Part shown: positions 25,595 through 34,601 of the stretch, in pieces | How the letters are laid out: every line of letters begins with the position of its first letter | Position numbering within the stretch: the first letter of the stretch is position 1 | DNA from: CAYWTS01 sp964461265 | Lineage (GTDB): Bacteria; Bacteroidota; Ignavibacteria; Tepidaquicellales; OLB5 | NCBI GenBank assembly: GCA_964461265.1 | Contig: CAYWTS010000002.1 | Span: 142,833-206,832, forward strand | Length of the DNA: 64,000 nucleotides | Direction of reading: 5' to 3' | Translations under genes and position numbers: made by a program | Notes under the pieces: generated by a model | The model's input: the letters and a program-made list of their open reading frames with translations, nothing else | Told to the model about the DNA's origin: nothing | Database searches by the model: none

Positions 25595-26413
25595 TTATTT
25601 ATTACCCGATTTATTTTTTGCAACAATAAGGTCTTTATACCTCAGATCAATAACGGTATACGAATTAATGCCGCGGTATAATAAAACTTTTTTCATAAAC
25701 TTGTCTAAAAGAACAAGCTTCCGGTCTAAATCTTTCCGGAAACCGGTCTGAGTAATATCAGGCATTGTAACAACACCATATAATTTTTCAGCTTTATTAA
25801 CATCTTCATAATCGATCATCTTTATCACAGTTCCGTCATTACCGGTTAATTTTAAGCAGGCTGAATCGCCGAAATTAATTTCGGAAATATAGTTATATAA
25901 AAGTCTATCGGTCTTTATTAGCTTACTTATCAAATATTTTGCTATCTTCAGTTTTTTTATATCCTGATGTGTAAGTGACCCAATAGCAATGCTGTCCGTT
26001 AAACCTGTAATAACAGGGATATTGTACCCGGTATTATTTTTTTTGTAATGGTATAGATTCAATTCGTCATCAACCATAAATAAACCGCTATTTGAAAGCA
26101 CCATAGCAAACGGGTCTTTTTCGGTAATCTCAATTTTTATCACTGTAGATACGCGTTTTGCATTTACAGTTTTTACATTAGGATGCTTTGCAATCCTGCT
26201 TTCAATCATCTCAAGTGTAAGTCTGTTATTTATTATCAATGAATCATTCAATTTAGCAAAGCTAAAAACTTCCTCCTTTGTCAATGTTATATTGCCTGTA
26301 AATTCTACTCTTGTAGTTGTGGTTTTATCTTTCCAGTACCCGGAAAGTACAATCCCGCTGGCAGTAAAAAGACTTATCACAACAAACAAAATAATAATCT
26401 TTGCTTTCGGCAT
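25595..26413 (-). CDS. ftsQ: Cell division protein FtsQ/DivIB
   Basis: 272 aa. One N-terminal membrane helix (about 5-25), a POTRA domain (RVEFTGNITLTKEEVFSFAKL ... KTVNAKRVSTVIKIEITEKDPFAM) and a beta domain ending in DLRYKDLIVAKN, as in FtsQ/DivIB. It links FtsL/FtsB to later divisome parts. The start overlaps the murB stop by 1 bp. Confidence 0.9.
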   Translation of the reverse strand: MPKAKIIILFVVISLFTASGIVLSGYWKDKTTTTRVEFTGNITLTKEEVFSFAKLNDSLIINNRLTLEMIESRIAKHPNVKTVNAKRVSTVIKIEITEKDPFAMVLSNSGLFMVDDELNLYHYKKNNTGYNIPVITGLTDSIAIGSLTHQDIKKLKIAKYLISKLIKTDRLLYNYISEINFGDSACLKLTGNDGTVIKMIDYEDVNKAEKLYGVVTMPDITQTGFRKDLDRKLVLLDKFMKKVLLYRGINSYTVIDLRYKDLIVAKNKSGNK

Positions 26414-27321
26414 TACATAATCACTCCTTCCTCAAAGCCAACAAGCTTAACTTCAAGTTCAAGATTAATACCTGTAAGTTCTTTCACCTTTGTTCGTATA
26501 ATCTTTATCAGTTCTAAGACATCATTAGCAGATGCACGGTCATAATTAACAATGAAATTAGAATGTTTGGTTGAAATCATTGCGCCGCCGCACTTCATAC
26601 CTTTCAAACCGCACTCTGCTATTAATTTTGCAGCGTAATTCCCTTCAGGATTTTTGAATATGCTTCCTGCATTGGGTAATTCTACAGGCTGTGATTGGTT
26701 TCGTTTCAGAATAAGCTGTTTTCTGATAAGCGAAAGTTCTTCTCTATTACCCTGCGGAAGCGAAAAAATCCCTTCAAGAACAATCATTTTCTGTAAAATG
26801 GAATTTCTATACTCAAAGCCGCATAATTCTTTTGGAATGGTTATTAATTCGTTATTCTTTATTGCTTTTACCGATTCCAGATAGTCTGATATTTTTCCTC
26901 CGTAAGCACCTGCATTCATAATCAATGCCCCGCCCATTGTACCCGGTATACCGGCAAGCATTTCAACACCACCATAGCAATGGTTTATACAAAACTCAAC
27001 GAATATTGCCAGCTTAACACCCGCTCCGCAAATTATTTTTCCGTCCTTGTGCTCAAGATTACTGAATCCTTTCTCAAGATTAATAACGAACCCGCGGTAA
27101 CCTTCATCACTAACAAGTATATTGCTTCCGTTACCAATAATGCAGAACTGTTTCTTATAATCTGATATATATTTCAGCAAGCTCAAAAGATCTTCAGCAT
27201 CAAGCGGTTCGGCATAAAAGTCGGCAGGTCCGCCTATTCTAAATGTAGTAAAAGGTGCCAGTTTCTCATTCTTTCTGAGTTTGCCCTTAAAATATTTCAA
27301 TATTTCGTCAGCCTGTGTCAA
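26413..27321 (-). CDS. murB: UDP-N-acetylenolpyruvoylglucosamine reductase
   Basis: 302 aa FAD enzyme that reduces enolpyruvyl-UDP-GlcNAc to UDP-MurNAc. FAD-binding motifs: FRIGGPADFYAEP, GNGSNILVSDEGYRG, GIPGTMGGALIMNAGAYG. Catalytic-region motif NAGSIFKNP includes the serine proton donor, and the C-terminus has LELEVKLVG. The lack of a Tyr loop indicates the type II (shorter) MurB. Start is TTG at 27321, 4 bp after the murC stop. Confidence 0.96.
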   Translation of the reverse strand: MTQADEILKYFKGKLRKNEKLAPFTTFRIGGPADFYAEPLDAEDLLSLLKYISDYKKQFCIIGNGSNILVSDEGYRGFVINLEKGFSNLEHKDGKIICGAGVKLAIFVEFCINHCYGGVEMLAGIPGTMGGALIMNAGAYGGKISDYLESVKAIKNNELITIPKELCGFEYRNSILQKMIVLEGIFSLPQGNREELSLIRKQLILKRNQSQPVELPNAGSIFKNPEGNYAAKLIAECGLKGMKCGGAMISTKHSNFIVNYDRASANDVLELIKIIRTKVKELTGINLELEVKLVGFEEGVIM

Positions 27322-27325
27322 TTGG

Positions 27326-28711
27326 TTATTTGAGTAATCTTATAAAATCATCACAAACAAATGTAATATCGCCTGCCCCCTGAAATACAACTACATCATT
27401 TTCTCTTATGGAATTTTTAAGCTTATTAATTAATTCATTATTATCCCGGAAGTAGTAAACAAAATCTATACAATTTTTAAGCTTGTCTATTATTAATTCG
27501 CTTGTTACTCCTTTAATTGGCATCTCCCTTGCAGGATATATATCCATTAGATAAACTTCATCAGCAACCCTAAGACTATTAGCAAATTCTTTGTAAAAAT
27601 CACGTGTACGTGAATATAAATGAGGCTGGAAAACGGTAATTATCCTTTTCCCGGGATAACTTTCTTTCAAAGTAGTCAAGCTGGCTTCTATTTCACGGGG
27701 GTGATGTGCATAATCGTCATACACCTTAATGCCTTTATCATCAAACTTCAGTTCCAGCCTGCGCTGAACTGTCTTAAAATCCCCAATACTTTTTTTGAAT
27801 ACTTCGAAACCGATGTTTAGCAGCTTAGCTATGCTAAAACCTGCTGCAGTGTTCAATGCATTATGTTTACCCGGTAAAGTAACGGAAATATTTTCGTATT
27901 TTTTATGTGAGTTCAGAACCGAAAAATTTACCCGTTTTAACATGTAATGATAATCCGTTATTCTCAAGCTGCAGCCTTCCGAAAATCCATATGAAATATT
28001 TTCTGTTGCAAGGTTTCGAACTACCTCGCAAGTATTTTTATCATCTCCGCAATAAACCACTTTTGAATATTTTTTCGAACCATCGATAAAACTCCTGAAT
28101 GTATTTTTAATATCATTCAGATCTTTATAAATATCCAAATGGTCTTCTTCAATATTTGTTATGACTGCAATATCGGGATGCAGTGCAAGGAAAGAACGAT
28201 CATATTCATCAGCTTCGACCACAGCATATTTACCTTTGCCAATATGTGAAGCAGTGCCTCCAAACAAATCAACATTGCCTCCAACAAACACCAAGGGGTC
28301 GAAACCTGCATCCAGTAAAAGCTTAGCAATAATAGCTGTTGTTGTTGTTTTGCCATGAGTACCTGCAACAGCTATAAGGAATTTCTCGTTTACAACTTCA
28401 CCAAGCACTTTAGCTCTTTTCATCACCTTTATTCTCAGCTTTTGTGCTGAAGTAAGTTCGGGATTATCACTCTTTACAGCTGAAGTGTACACAACCAAAT
28501 CGGCAGCAGGGTTAATATTATCTTCTGAATGACCTATACATATTTTTATACCTTTTTGCTTCAGAGTTTCGGTTATAGGTGAAGGTATTAAATCGGAACC
28601 GCTAACAATGCACCCACAGCTTAAAAAATATTCTGCAAGCCCGTACATACCTATACCGCCAATACCGATAAAATGAACACTTTTAATATTTTCTTTTTCT
28701 ATAAATGACAA
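27326..28711 (-). CDS. murC: UDP-N-acetylmuramate--L-alanine ligase
   Basis: 461 aa. It adds L-Ala to UDP-MurNAc. N-terminal UDP-binding motif IGIGGIGMYGLAEYF, P-loop AGTHGKTTT (116-124), the metal and ATP region EADEYDRSF, and a C-terminal ligase domain with YDDYAHHPREI and FQPHLYSRT. Start is TTG at 28711. Confidence 0.97.
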   Translation of the reverse strand: MSFIEKENIKSVHFIGIGGIGMYGLAEYFLSCGCIVSGSDLIPSPITETLKQKGIKICIGHSEDNINPAADLVVYTSAVKSDNPELTSAQKLRIKVMKRAKVLGEVVNEKFLIAVAGTHGKTTTTAIIAKLLLDAGFDPLVFVGGNVDLFGGTASHIGKGKYAVVEADEYDRSFLALHPDIAVITNIEEDHLDIYKDLNDIKNTFRSFIDGSKKYSKVVYCGDDKNTCEVVRNLATENISYGFSEGCSLRITDYHYMLKRVNFSVLNSHKKYENISVTLPGKHNALNTAAGFSIAKLLNIGFEVFKKSIGDFKTVQRRLELKFDDKGIKVYDDYAHHPREIEASLTTLKESYPGKRIITVFQPHLYSRTRDFYKEFANSLRVADEVYLMDIYPAREMPIKGVTSELIIDKLKNCIDFVYYFRDNNELINKLKNSIRENDVVVFQGAGDITFVCDDFIRLLK

Positions 28712-28722
28712 TTTATTTCATA

Positions 28723-29166
28723 TCAGATTTTTACTTTAAGAAATTCTCTTATCAACTCCCCACCCCTTTCAAAATCATTTGCCCTAAGCCGGAGTAGTCT
28801 TCTGCGGTTTTTCAATTTTATCTTAATAATTCGCATTTTACCGTCACCGGGGCTTCTTCGTCTTCCTATCTTCACGTTCAAAATTTCATTAAACATTACT
28901 TCACGGCTGCCAAAACGGTTTCTAAATACGACCCGGTCATTTTTGATTATTATCTGCCTGCCTCTAATCAGGTTCACTATTACGATAATCAGGAACAGAC
29001 AAATGAAAAGTATAAGGATATAGATAATCGGGTCATTGAAAACAAGAGTAAACTTTTCTTCGAAAAATTTCCCCTTTATCACTGCATAAAGAACAAAGAA
29101 TACGAGGTAAATTACCAGCAGCTGGTAAATGTAATCCATTCTGTATTTATAAATTTTTTCGTCCAT
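28723..29166 (-). CDS. PH-like membrane protein between murG and murC
   Basis: 147 aa from ATG at 29166 (a longer TTG frame would overlap murG). Two membrane helices (about 10-32 and 46-68) precede a basic domain of about 75 residues (RQIIIKNDRVVFRNRFGSREVMFNEILNVKIGRR...) that resembles bacterial PH-like (bPH) domains. It starts 1 bp after the murG stop and lies 11 bp before murC, so it is co-transcribed with cell-wall genes. I know no function; membrane anchoring or lipid sensing near the MurG/MurC step is a guess. Confidence 0.75.
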   Translation of the reverse strand: MDEKIYKYRMDYIYQLLVIYLVFFVLYAVIKGKFFEEKFTLVFNDPIIYILILFICLFLIIVIVNLIRGRQIIIKNDRVVFRNRFGSREVMFNEILNVKIGRRRSPGDGKMRIIKIKLKNRRRLLRLRANDFERGGELIREFLKVKI

Positions 29167-29167
29167 T

Positions 29168-30271
29168 TCAGTTAACAGAATATTTTGACATATAATCAAG
29201 TAATTCGGCTAACTTATAAGCTGCATCGGGATCAGCAAATGATTTTACTTTTTCTTTCAATCTTGCGGTTATTTGGTCGTTATCCATCAGTCTTAAGATA
29301 AAATTCATCAAATCACGTTTTAAATCATTATCAAGTATCATTTCGGCGGCTCCTGCTTTTACCATAGCCCGTGCATTTTTTTCCTGGTGATTTTCGGCTG
29401 CTTTCGGATACGGTACAAATATTGCAGCACAACCAAAAGCAGCTACTTCCATTATAGTTGATATACCTGCACGGCACACAATAAGATTACATGCCGAATA
29501 AGCTGCATCCATATTATCGATGTATTTTAAAATCTTTATTGAATTATTTCCTAAAAATTTTTCCGAATATAAATTATAATCGTTCTGTCCGGTCTGCCAG
29601 ATTAACTGAATTTCCCTTTCGCAGAGCATTCCCGCAAAACCTGAAACTGCTTCATTAATACTGCCGGCACCAAGACTGCCTCCGACTACAAATAATATTT
29701 TTTTATTGTGGTCAAGCCCGAATGCTGCAGCAGCTTCCCTCTTTGAAAGTCTATTCAAATTTTTCCTGACAGGACAGTTCATTAACAAAATATTGTTATC
29801 CTTCTTAAAATATTTCTTAGTTTCCTCAAAATTTAAAATCAGCTTATCAACTTTCGAAGCAAGAAGGCGGACAGTTGCACCGGGATAGAAGTTGCCTTCA
29901 TGAACTGCTGTAGGAATTCCCAGCTTCGAAGCTGCCCATAGAACAGGTCCGGAAACATAACCGCCTGTTCCGAACACAACCTGCGGATTGAAATCTTTAA
30001 TTATTTTTTTTGATATTTTTAATGCTTTCACAAGTTTACCTGTATTGAATAAATTCTTCAGGTTTAACTTCCTTTCAAAACCGCTGATTTCAATCGTTAT
30101 CAGCCTGTACCCGCAAGACGGGATAATTTTCTCTTCCATCTTTCCCTTTGCTCCAACAAATAATATCTTAACATCCTCATTTATTTTTCTTAACTCATCA
30201 GCAACTGCTACTGCGGGATAAATATGACCTCCTGTTCCGCCTGCTGCTATTAGTATTCTTTCAATCTTCAT
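29168..30271 (-). CDS. murG: Lipid II synthase MurG
   Basis: 367 aa from ATG at 30271, which overlaps the ftsW 3' end by 11 bp. GT28-family enzyme adding GlcNAc to lipid I at the inner membrane face. Motifs: AAGGTGGHIYPAVAVADEL, GTGGYVSGPVLWAA, VVGGSLGAGSINEAV, CRAGISTIMEVAAFGCAAIFVPYP and the AENHQEKNARAM segment. Its length is normal for the family. Confidence 0.97.
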   Translation of the reverse strand: MKIERILIAAGGTGGHIYPAVAVADELRKINEDVKILFVGAKGKMEEKIIPSCGYRLITIEISGFERKLNLKNLFNTGKLVKALKISKKIIKDFNPQVVFGTGGYVSGPVLWAASKLGIPTAVHEGNFYPGATVRLLASKVDKLILNFEETKKYFKKDNNILLMNCPVRKNLNRLSKREAAAAFGLDHNKKILFVVGGSLGAGSINEAVSGFAGMLCEREIQLIWQTGQNDYNLYSEKFLGNNSIKILKYIDNMDAAYSACNLIVCRAGISTIMEVAAFGCAAIFVPYPKAAENHQEKNARAMVKAGAAEMILDNDLKRDLMNFILRLMDNDQITARLKEKVKSFADPDAAYKLAELLDYMSKYSVN

Positions 30272-31394
30272 GATTATTATCTTCAACCCAGCCGGGTTTA
30301 AAGTCTGTTCGGTGGGTTGAAATGTTTAGTAATATTCCAACTGCTATTGAATTAAATATTATCGAAGTTCCGCCATAACTGATAAAAGGCAATGTAACTC
30401 CCGTTGTAGGAATTATTCCTGTAGAAACCATCATATTTACAACGGCATTCATTGCAATAACAGCGGTAATACCGAATGCAAAATATTTTCCAAAATCATC
30501 ATCCATTTTTTTTGCAACCTTAAAGCCTTTATAAATAAACAGTGCAAAAAGCACAATAACCAGAACGGTTCCGAAATAGCCGTATTCCTCACCAAGAATA
30601 GCAAAAACAAAGTCATCGTAAGATTGCGGGAGAAAAAATTCTTTCTGGTTAGAATTGCCGGGTCCGACACCAAAAATAAAACCGTTCCCGAACCCGATAA
30701 TTGCCTGTGAAAGCTGGTAATTGCTTTCTTCACCGTTAATACTCCCGGCAAAGGCAAAAAGCCTGTTCAATGCATAAGTTTTAGACCAGATATAAAGCAA
30801 AGCAACGGGAAGCACGGATACAACTGTAAAAACAATATGTTTTATCTTAACCTTACCGATATAAAACATCAGCATACACGTAACAAAAATCATAATCGCT
30901 GTGGAAATATTAGGCTGTAAAGCAATAAGAGTACATACAACCAATACATAAAACAGCATAGGTAAATAAGAAAAATACAGGCTCCAGATATAATCTCTTT
31001 TATCAGCCAGCATATAAGCAATATTCAATACCAGCACATACTTTACAAAATCGGCTGGTTGAAAACTTACACCGGCTATTTTTATCCACCTAACAGCACC
31101 TTTAGTTGCTTCGATGTTCGAGACAATAAGATAAGCGAGCAACGCAAAAACGACAACTATCAATAATTTTCTGAAATTTATGAGCGACCTGTAATCGATC
31201 CTTGAGAATAAGAATATACAGAATATACCTATTCCAGCACGTAAAACATGATTTTTAAAAAGCATACTGCTATCACCGCTCATCTTAGCCGACCAGCTTG
31301 AAGAAGCACTGTAAACAACACCAAAACTCATCCCTATAAGCATAAGGACGGGAATTAATATCCAGAGATCTATTTTATGTTGCCCTGTACTCAT
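30261..31394 (-). CDS. ftsW: SEDS peptidoglycan glycosyltransferase FtsW
   Basis: 377 aa with about ten membrane helices. SEDS signatures include GAVRWIKIAGVSFQPADFVK, the loop with AILGEEYGYFGT, and the end segment TTGVTLPFISYGGTSIIFN. FtsW polymerises lipid II together with the transpeptidase FtsI, encoded in the same cluster. It overlaps murD by 4 bp and murG by 11 bp. Confidence 0.97.
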   Translation of the reverse strand: MSTGQHKIDLWILIPVLMLIGMSFGVVYSASSSWSAKMSGDSSMLFKNHVLRAGIGIFCIFLFSRIDYRSLINFRKLLIVVVFALLAYLIVSNIEATKGAVRWIKIAGVSFQPADFVKYVLVLNIAYMLADKRDYIWSLYFSYLPMLFYVLVVCTLIALQPNISTAIMIFVTCMLMFYIGKVKIKHIVFTVVSVLPVALLYIWSKTYALNRLFAFAGSINGEESNYQLSQAIIGFGNGFIFGVGPGNSNQKEFFLPQSYDDFVFAILGEEYGYFGTVLVIVLFALFIYKGFKVAKKMDDDFGKYFAFGITAVIAMNAVVNMMVSTGIIPTTGVTLPFISYGGTSIIFNSIAVGILLNISTHRTDFKPGWVEDNNHED

Positions 31395-32764
31395 AGCTCG
31401 TTCACAAGTTTTTTAAATTCTGTTCCCCTGTGCTCAAAATTTTTATACATATCGAAACTTGCACAAGCAGGCGATAGGAGCACTACATCACCTCTCTTCG
31501 ATAAATCGAAAGATTTCCTTACAGCATCCCACATATCTTCAGCAAGCGTAACAGGCAACAGAGTGTTAAAATAATCGAATATTTTCATTTTCGATGAACC
31601 TATTGCTACAATATGCTTCACATGTTCAAGCACTAATTTTTCAATTTCCGAATAATCATTTCCCTTATCTTTACCGCCGAGAATCAGTATAATAGGTTCA
31701 TCGAATCCTTCAAGTGCATAACAAACCGAATTAACATTAGTCGCTTTTGAATCGTTATAATATTTAACTCCATTCAGTTCTCTTACAAATTCAAGTCTGT
31801 GTTCCACCCCCTGAAAAGAAGATAGCGTACTATGTATCTTTTCACTATCGATACCATATACTTTAGCAGCAGAAATTGCTGCAAGGCAATTATATACATT
31901 ATGAGACCCTTTTATAATAAGTTTATCTCTGTCTATAATCCCTTCTTTTTTACCATCGCTTGAAAAAGATAATCGGGTATTTTCTAAATATGCACAGGTA
32001 TCGAATTTATCCGTCAGGTTATGCTTTATGCTAAAAGGAATAAATTTTGCCTTAATATTTTTTCCGAGATTTGCTGAAATAGTGTCATCATCAAAATTAT
32101 AGATAAAGAAATCTTTTGAATCCTGATTTTCAAATACCTTTAATTTTGATTTTATGTAATCCCGGTAATTGGTGTTGTATCTATCCAGATGATCGGGTGT
32201 AATATTCAAAAGCACTGATATGTACGGCTTAAATTTTTTTATATTATCGAGCTGGAAACTGCTCGTTTCTAAAACAGCAATTCCATCAGAAGAAATTTTA
32301 CTAACAACGTCACAAAAAGCAGTTCCTATATTACCGCAAACATAAGTTTCTAATCCAGCATCTTTAAATATTTCACCGGTTAAGGTTGTAGTTGTAGTTT
32401 TACCGTTTGTTCCTGTTATGGAAATAATTTTACCTTTGCAGAACCAGTATCCTAATTCTATTTCGCTTATAACATTAATTTTTCTTGAAAGAGCTGTCTT
32501 CACAACTTCTGAATCCTGCGGTACACCGGGACTTAAAACCATAAGTTCACCTTTATATACATTTCCTGAATGTTTACCGAACTCATATTCGACTTGTAAA
32601 CTTCTCACCTCATCAATAATACTCTTTTCCAGTTCCTTTTCGGAAGCTGAATCGCTTAAGAACACATTATAACCGTTGCTTTTTAATAAACGGGCAGCTG
32701 CAATGCCGCTTCTTGCGGCACCTATTATACTGACATCCGTAAATTTGTATGGCAGCTGTTCCAT
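31391..32764 (-). CDS. murD: UDP-N-acetylmuramoylalanine--D-glutamate ligase
   Basis: 457 aa. N-terminal Rossmann-like domain (VSIIGAARSGIAAARLL), P-loop ITGTNGKTTTTT, NITPDHLDRY, and C-terminal YNDSKATNVNSVCYAL and ILGGKDKGNDYSEI, all standard for MurD. It adds D-Glu to UDP-MurNAc-L-Ala. Its start follows the outer-membrane-protein gene by 6 bp. Confidence 0.97.
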   Translation of the reverse strand: MEQLPYKFTDVSIIGAARSGIAAARLLKSNGYNVFLSDSASEKELEKSIIDEVRSLQVEYEFGKHSGNVYKGELMVLSPGVPQDSEVVKTALSRKINVISEIELGYWFCKGKIISITGTNGKTTTTTLTGEIFKDAGLETYVCGNIGTAFCDVVSKISSDGIAVLETSSFQLDNIKKFKPYISVLLNITPDHLDRYNTNYRDYIKSKLKVFENQDSKDFFIYNFDDDTISANLGKNIKAKFIPFSIKHNLTDKFDTCAYLENTRLSFSSDGKKEGIIDRDKLIIKGSHNVYNCLAAISAAKVYGIDSEKIHSTLSSFQGVEHRLEFVRELNGVKYYNDSKATNVNSVCYALEGFDEPIILILGGKDKGNDYSEIEKLVLEHVKHIVAIGSSKMKIFDYFNTLLPVTLAEDMWDAVRKSFDLSKRGDVVLLSPACASFDMYKNFEHRGTEFKKLVNEL

Positions 32765-32770
32765 AGTTAA

Positions 32771-33418
32771 TTATCTCGGTATTGTTGCACCGATATTTAA
32801 TCCGATTCCCTGGTAACGTTTCTCGTCGAACTCCCTCAGGTAATTGAAGTACTTTATTTCAAGAATCACGTTGAAGTCATAAGAACGGAAAAAGACACAA
32901 CCAGCAATCAGGTTCATTCCAAGTCCCCCTCTCGCAGCGATGGTAGTTTTATTAGGGTCATCTTTATCACGCCCTACGAAGTGCAGCCCAAGTCCGCCTC
33001 CAACAAAGGGGTCGAATTCCGATTTATTAGCCGAACCCAAAAACGGATAGAATACATTAATATCAAGACCAATATCGGTAAATGCAGGGCTGGTTTTAAA
33101 CCGCCATGGCAGGCTTATTTCCGCAAAAAAGCTTTCTCCGATAAATTTAGCAAATACTTCAATTGCAATAAGCTGATGTCCCGTATAATCACCTTGCGGC
33201 CAAAACATCCCTATTTTGCCTCCCGGAACAATGTAAATTTTCTTGGTTGGTTTCTGAAACTTATTAAGCTCCTGTAAAGTGTTTTTCGAATTGGATAGCT
33301 TCAATTTTGGCAATAATTCTTTGCTGCTCAAACCTGAGCCATCCTGAGCGTGTAAATTCAAATTAAGTAACAACAGAACCGTCGTAGTAACTATTAATTT
33401 TAAGATATTGGTTTTCAT
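32771..33418 (-). CDS. Outer-membrane beta-barrel-like protein inside the dcw cluster
   Basis: 215 aa with a Sec signal peptide (about 1-25, LLLNLNLHAQ). The mature part contains alternating beta strands with aromatic girdles (IGMFWPQGDYTGHQLIAIEVF, FFAEISLPWRF, GLGLHFVGR, FNVILEIKYFNYLREF) and ends GIGLNIGATIPR, compatible with a small porin-like or OmpW-like barrel. It lies 16 bp after mraY and 6 bp before murD on the same strand. I do not know this gene from other dcw clusters. A coordinated outer-membrane function in division is possible. Confidence 0.72.
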   Translation of the reverse strand: MKTNILKLIVTTTVLLLLNLNLHAQDGSGLSSKELLPKLKLSNSKNTLQELNKFQKPTKKIYIVPGGKIGMFWPQGDYTGHQLIAIEVFAKFIGESFFAEISLPWRFKTSPAFTDIGLDINVFYPFLGSANKSEFDPFVGGGLGLHFVGRDKDDPNKTTIAARGGLGMNLIAGCVFFRSYDFNVILEIKYFNYLREFDEKRYQGIGLNIGATIPR

Positions 33419-33434
33419 GTTATGTACCTTTCTT

Positions 33435-34544
33435 TTATCTTATCTTAAATGTTGCAAAAGTCAATATGGCAAGTATCACAGCAATTATATAAAACCTGAT
33501 TACTATCTTAGGTTCGGCAATACCAGCCACTTCAAAATGATGGTGAAGAGGCGACATCCTGAACACCCTTCTGCCCTCACCGTATTTCTTCTTTGTGTAT
33601 TTGAAATAATACCTTTGAATGATTACCGATAACGATTCGGCAAAAAATATTCCTCCGAGTATCGGAAGCAAAAACTCCTTCTTTACAAGTATAGATAATG
33701 TACCTACAGCACCGCCAAGTGCAAGGGCACCTGTATCACCCATAATTACTTGTGCAGGGTAAGAATTGAACCATAAAAATCCCAGCGAGGCACCTATCAA
33801 TGCAGCACAGTAAACTACAAGCTCACCGTTACCGGGAAGATAAAGTATATTTAAATAGCGGCTGTAAATTTCGTTACCTGAAACGTAACTAATGAATGCC
33901 AACGCCATTACAGCTATACCCACACATCCAATTGCCAGCCCGTCAAGCCCATCCGTTAAATTAACAGCATTTGAGGTTGCTGTGATTATAAACACAATAA
34001 TCGGTATGTAGAAATATGAAAAATCGAATTCAATATTCTTTAAAAACGGAATTGTTGTTATAGTGTTAAATCTATCGAATTCAGGAAGAAAATAAATTAA
34101 CAATGCTATAACCAGCCCAAGCAATACCTGATTAATGAGTTTATACTTGGCAACAAGACCTTTTTTATTTTTTTTAAATACTTTAAGGTAATCATCAAAG
34201 AAACCTACAGCTCCCATCCATACTGTAGAGATTAAAATCAATAATACGTATGTATTCTTAAGGTCACCCCATAACAGCACCGGAATTAGAAGTGATGCAA
34301 GTATAATAAGCCCCCCCATTGTAGGTGTACCCTTTTTTACGAGATGCGTATCGGGACCATCGTGTCTTATTTCATCAGCTACATGTTTTTCTCTGAGTTT
34401 TCGGATTATTCGGGGACCTACCCAGAAACTAATTACCATCGCAGTGATTGCCGCAAGTGCTGCACGCCAGGTTATAAAACGGAATACATCGAACCCCGGA
34501 GGATTGAACGTTCTATTAATGTATTCTGCCAGATAGTAAAGCAT
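33435..34544 (-). CDS. mraY: Phospho-N-acetylmuramoyl-pentapeptide transferase
   Basis: 369 aa, ten membrane helices. It transfers phospho-MurNAc-pentapeptide to undecaprenyl phosphate, making lipid I. Signatures: HLVKKGTPTMGGLIIL, the Asp pair GFFDDYLKV, NAVNLTDGLDGLAIG, and SPLHHHFEVAG near the C-terminus. A 57-bp gap separates it from murF upstream. Confidence 0.97.
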   Translation of the reverse strand: MLYYLAEYINRTFNPPGFDVFRFITWRAALAAITAMVISFWVGPRIIRKLREKHVADEIRHDGPDTHLVKKGTPTMGGLIILASLLIPVLLWGDLKNTYVLLILISTVWMGAVGFFDDYLKVFKKNKKGLVAKYKLINQVLLGLVIALLIYFLPEFDRFNTITTIPFLKNIEFDFSYFYIPIIVFIITATSNAVNLTDGLDGLAIGCVGIAVMALAFISYVSGNEIYSRYLNILYLPGNGELVVYCAALIGASLGFLWFNSYPAQVIMGDTGALALGGAVGTLSILVKKEFLLPILGGIFFAESLSVIIQRYYFKYTKKKYGEGRRVFRMSPLHHHFEVAGIAEPKIVIRFYIIAVILAILTFATFKIR

Positions 34545-34601
34545 TTTTTTTTCTTAAAAACCTCTCAATAATAAACTTCTGAAATTTTCGTATTTTTTTA
34601 C

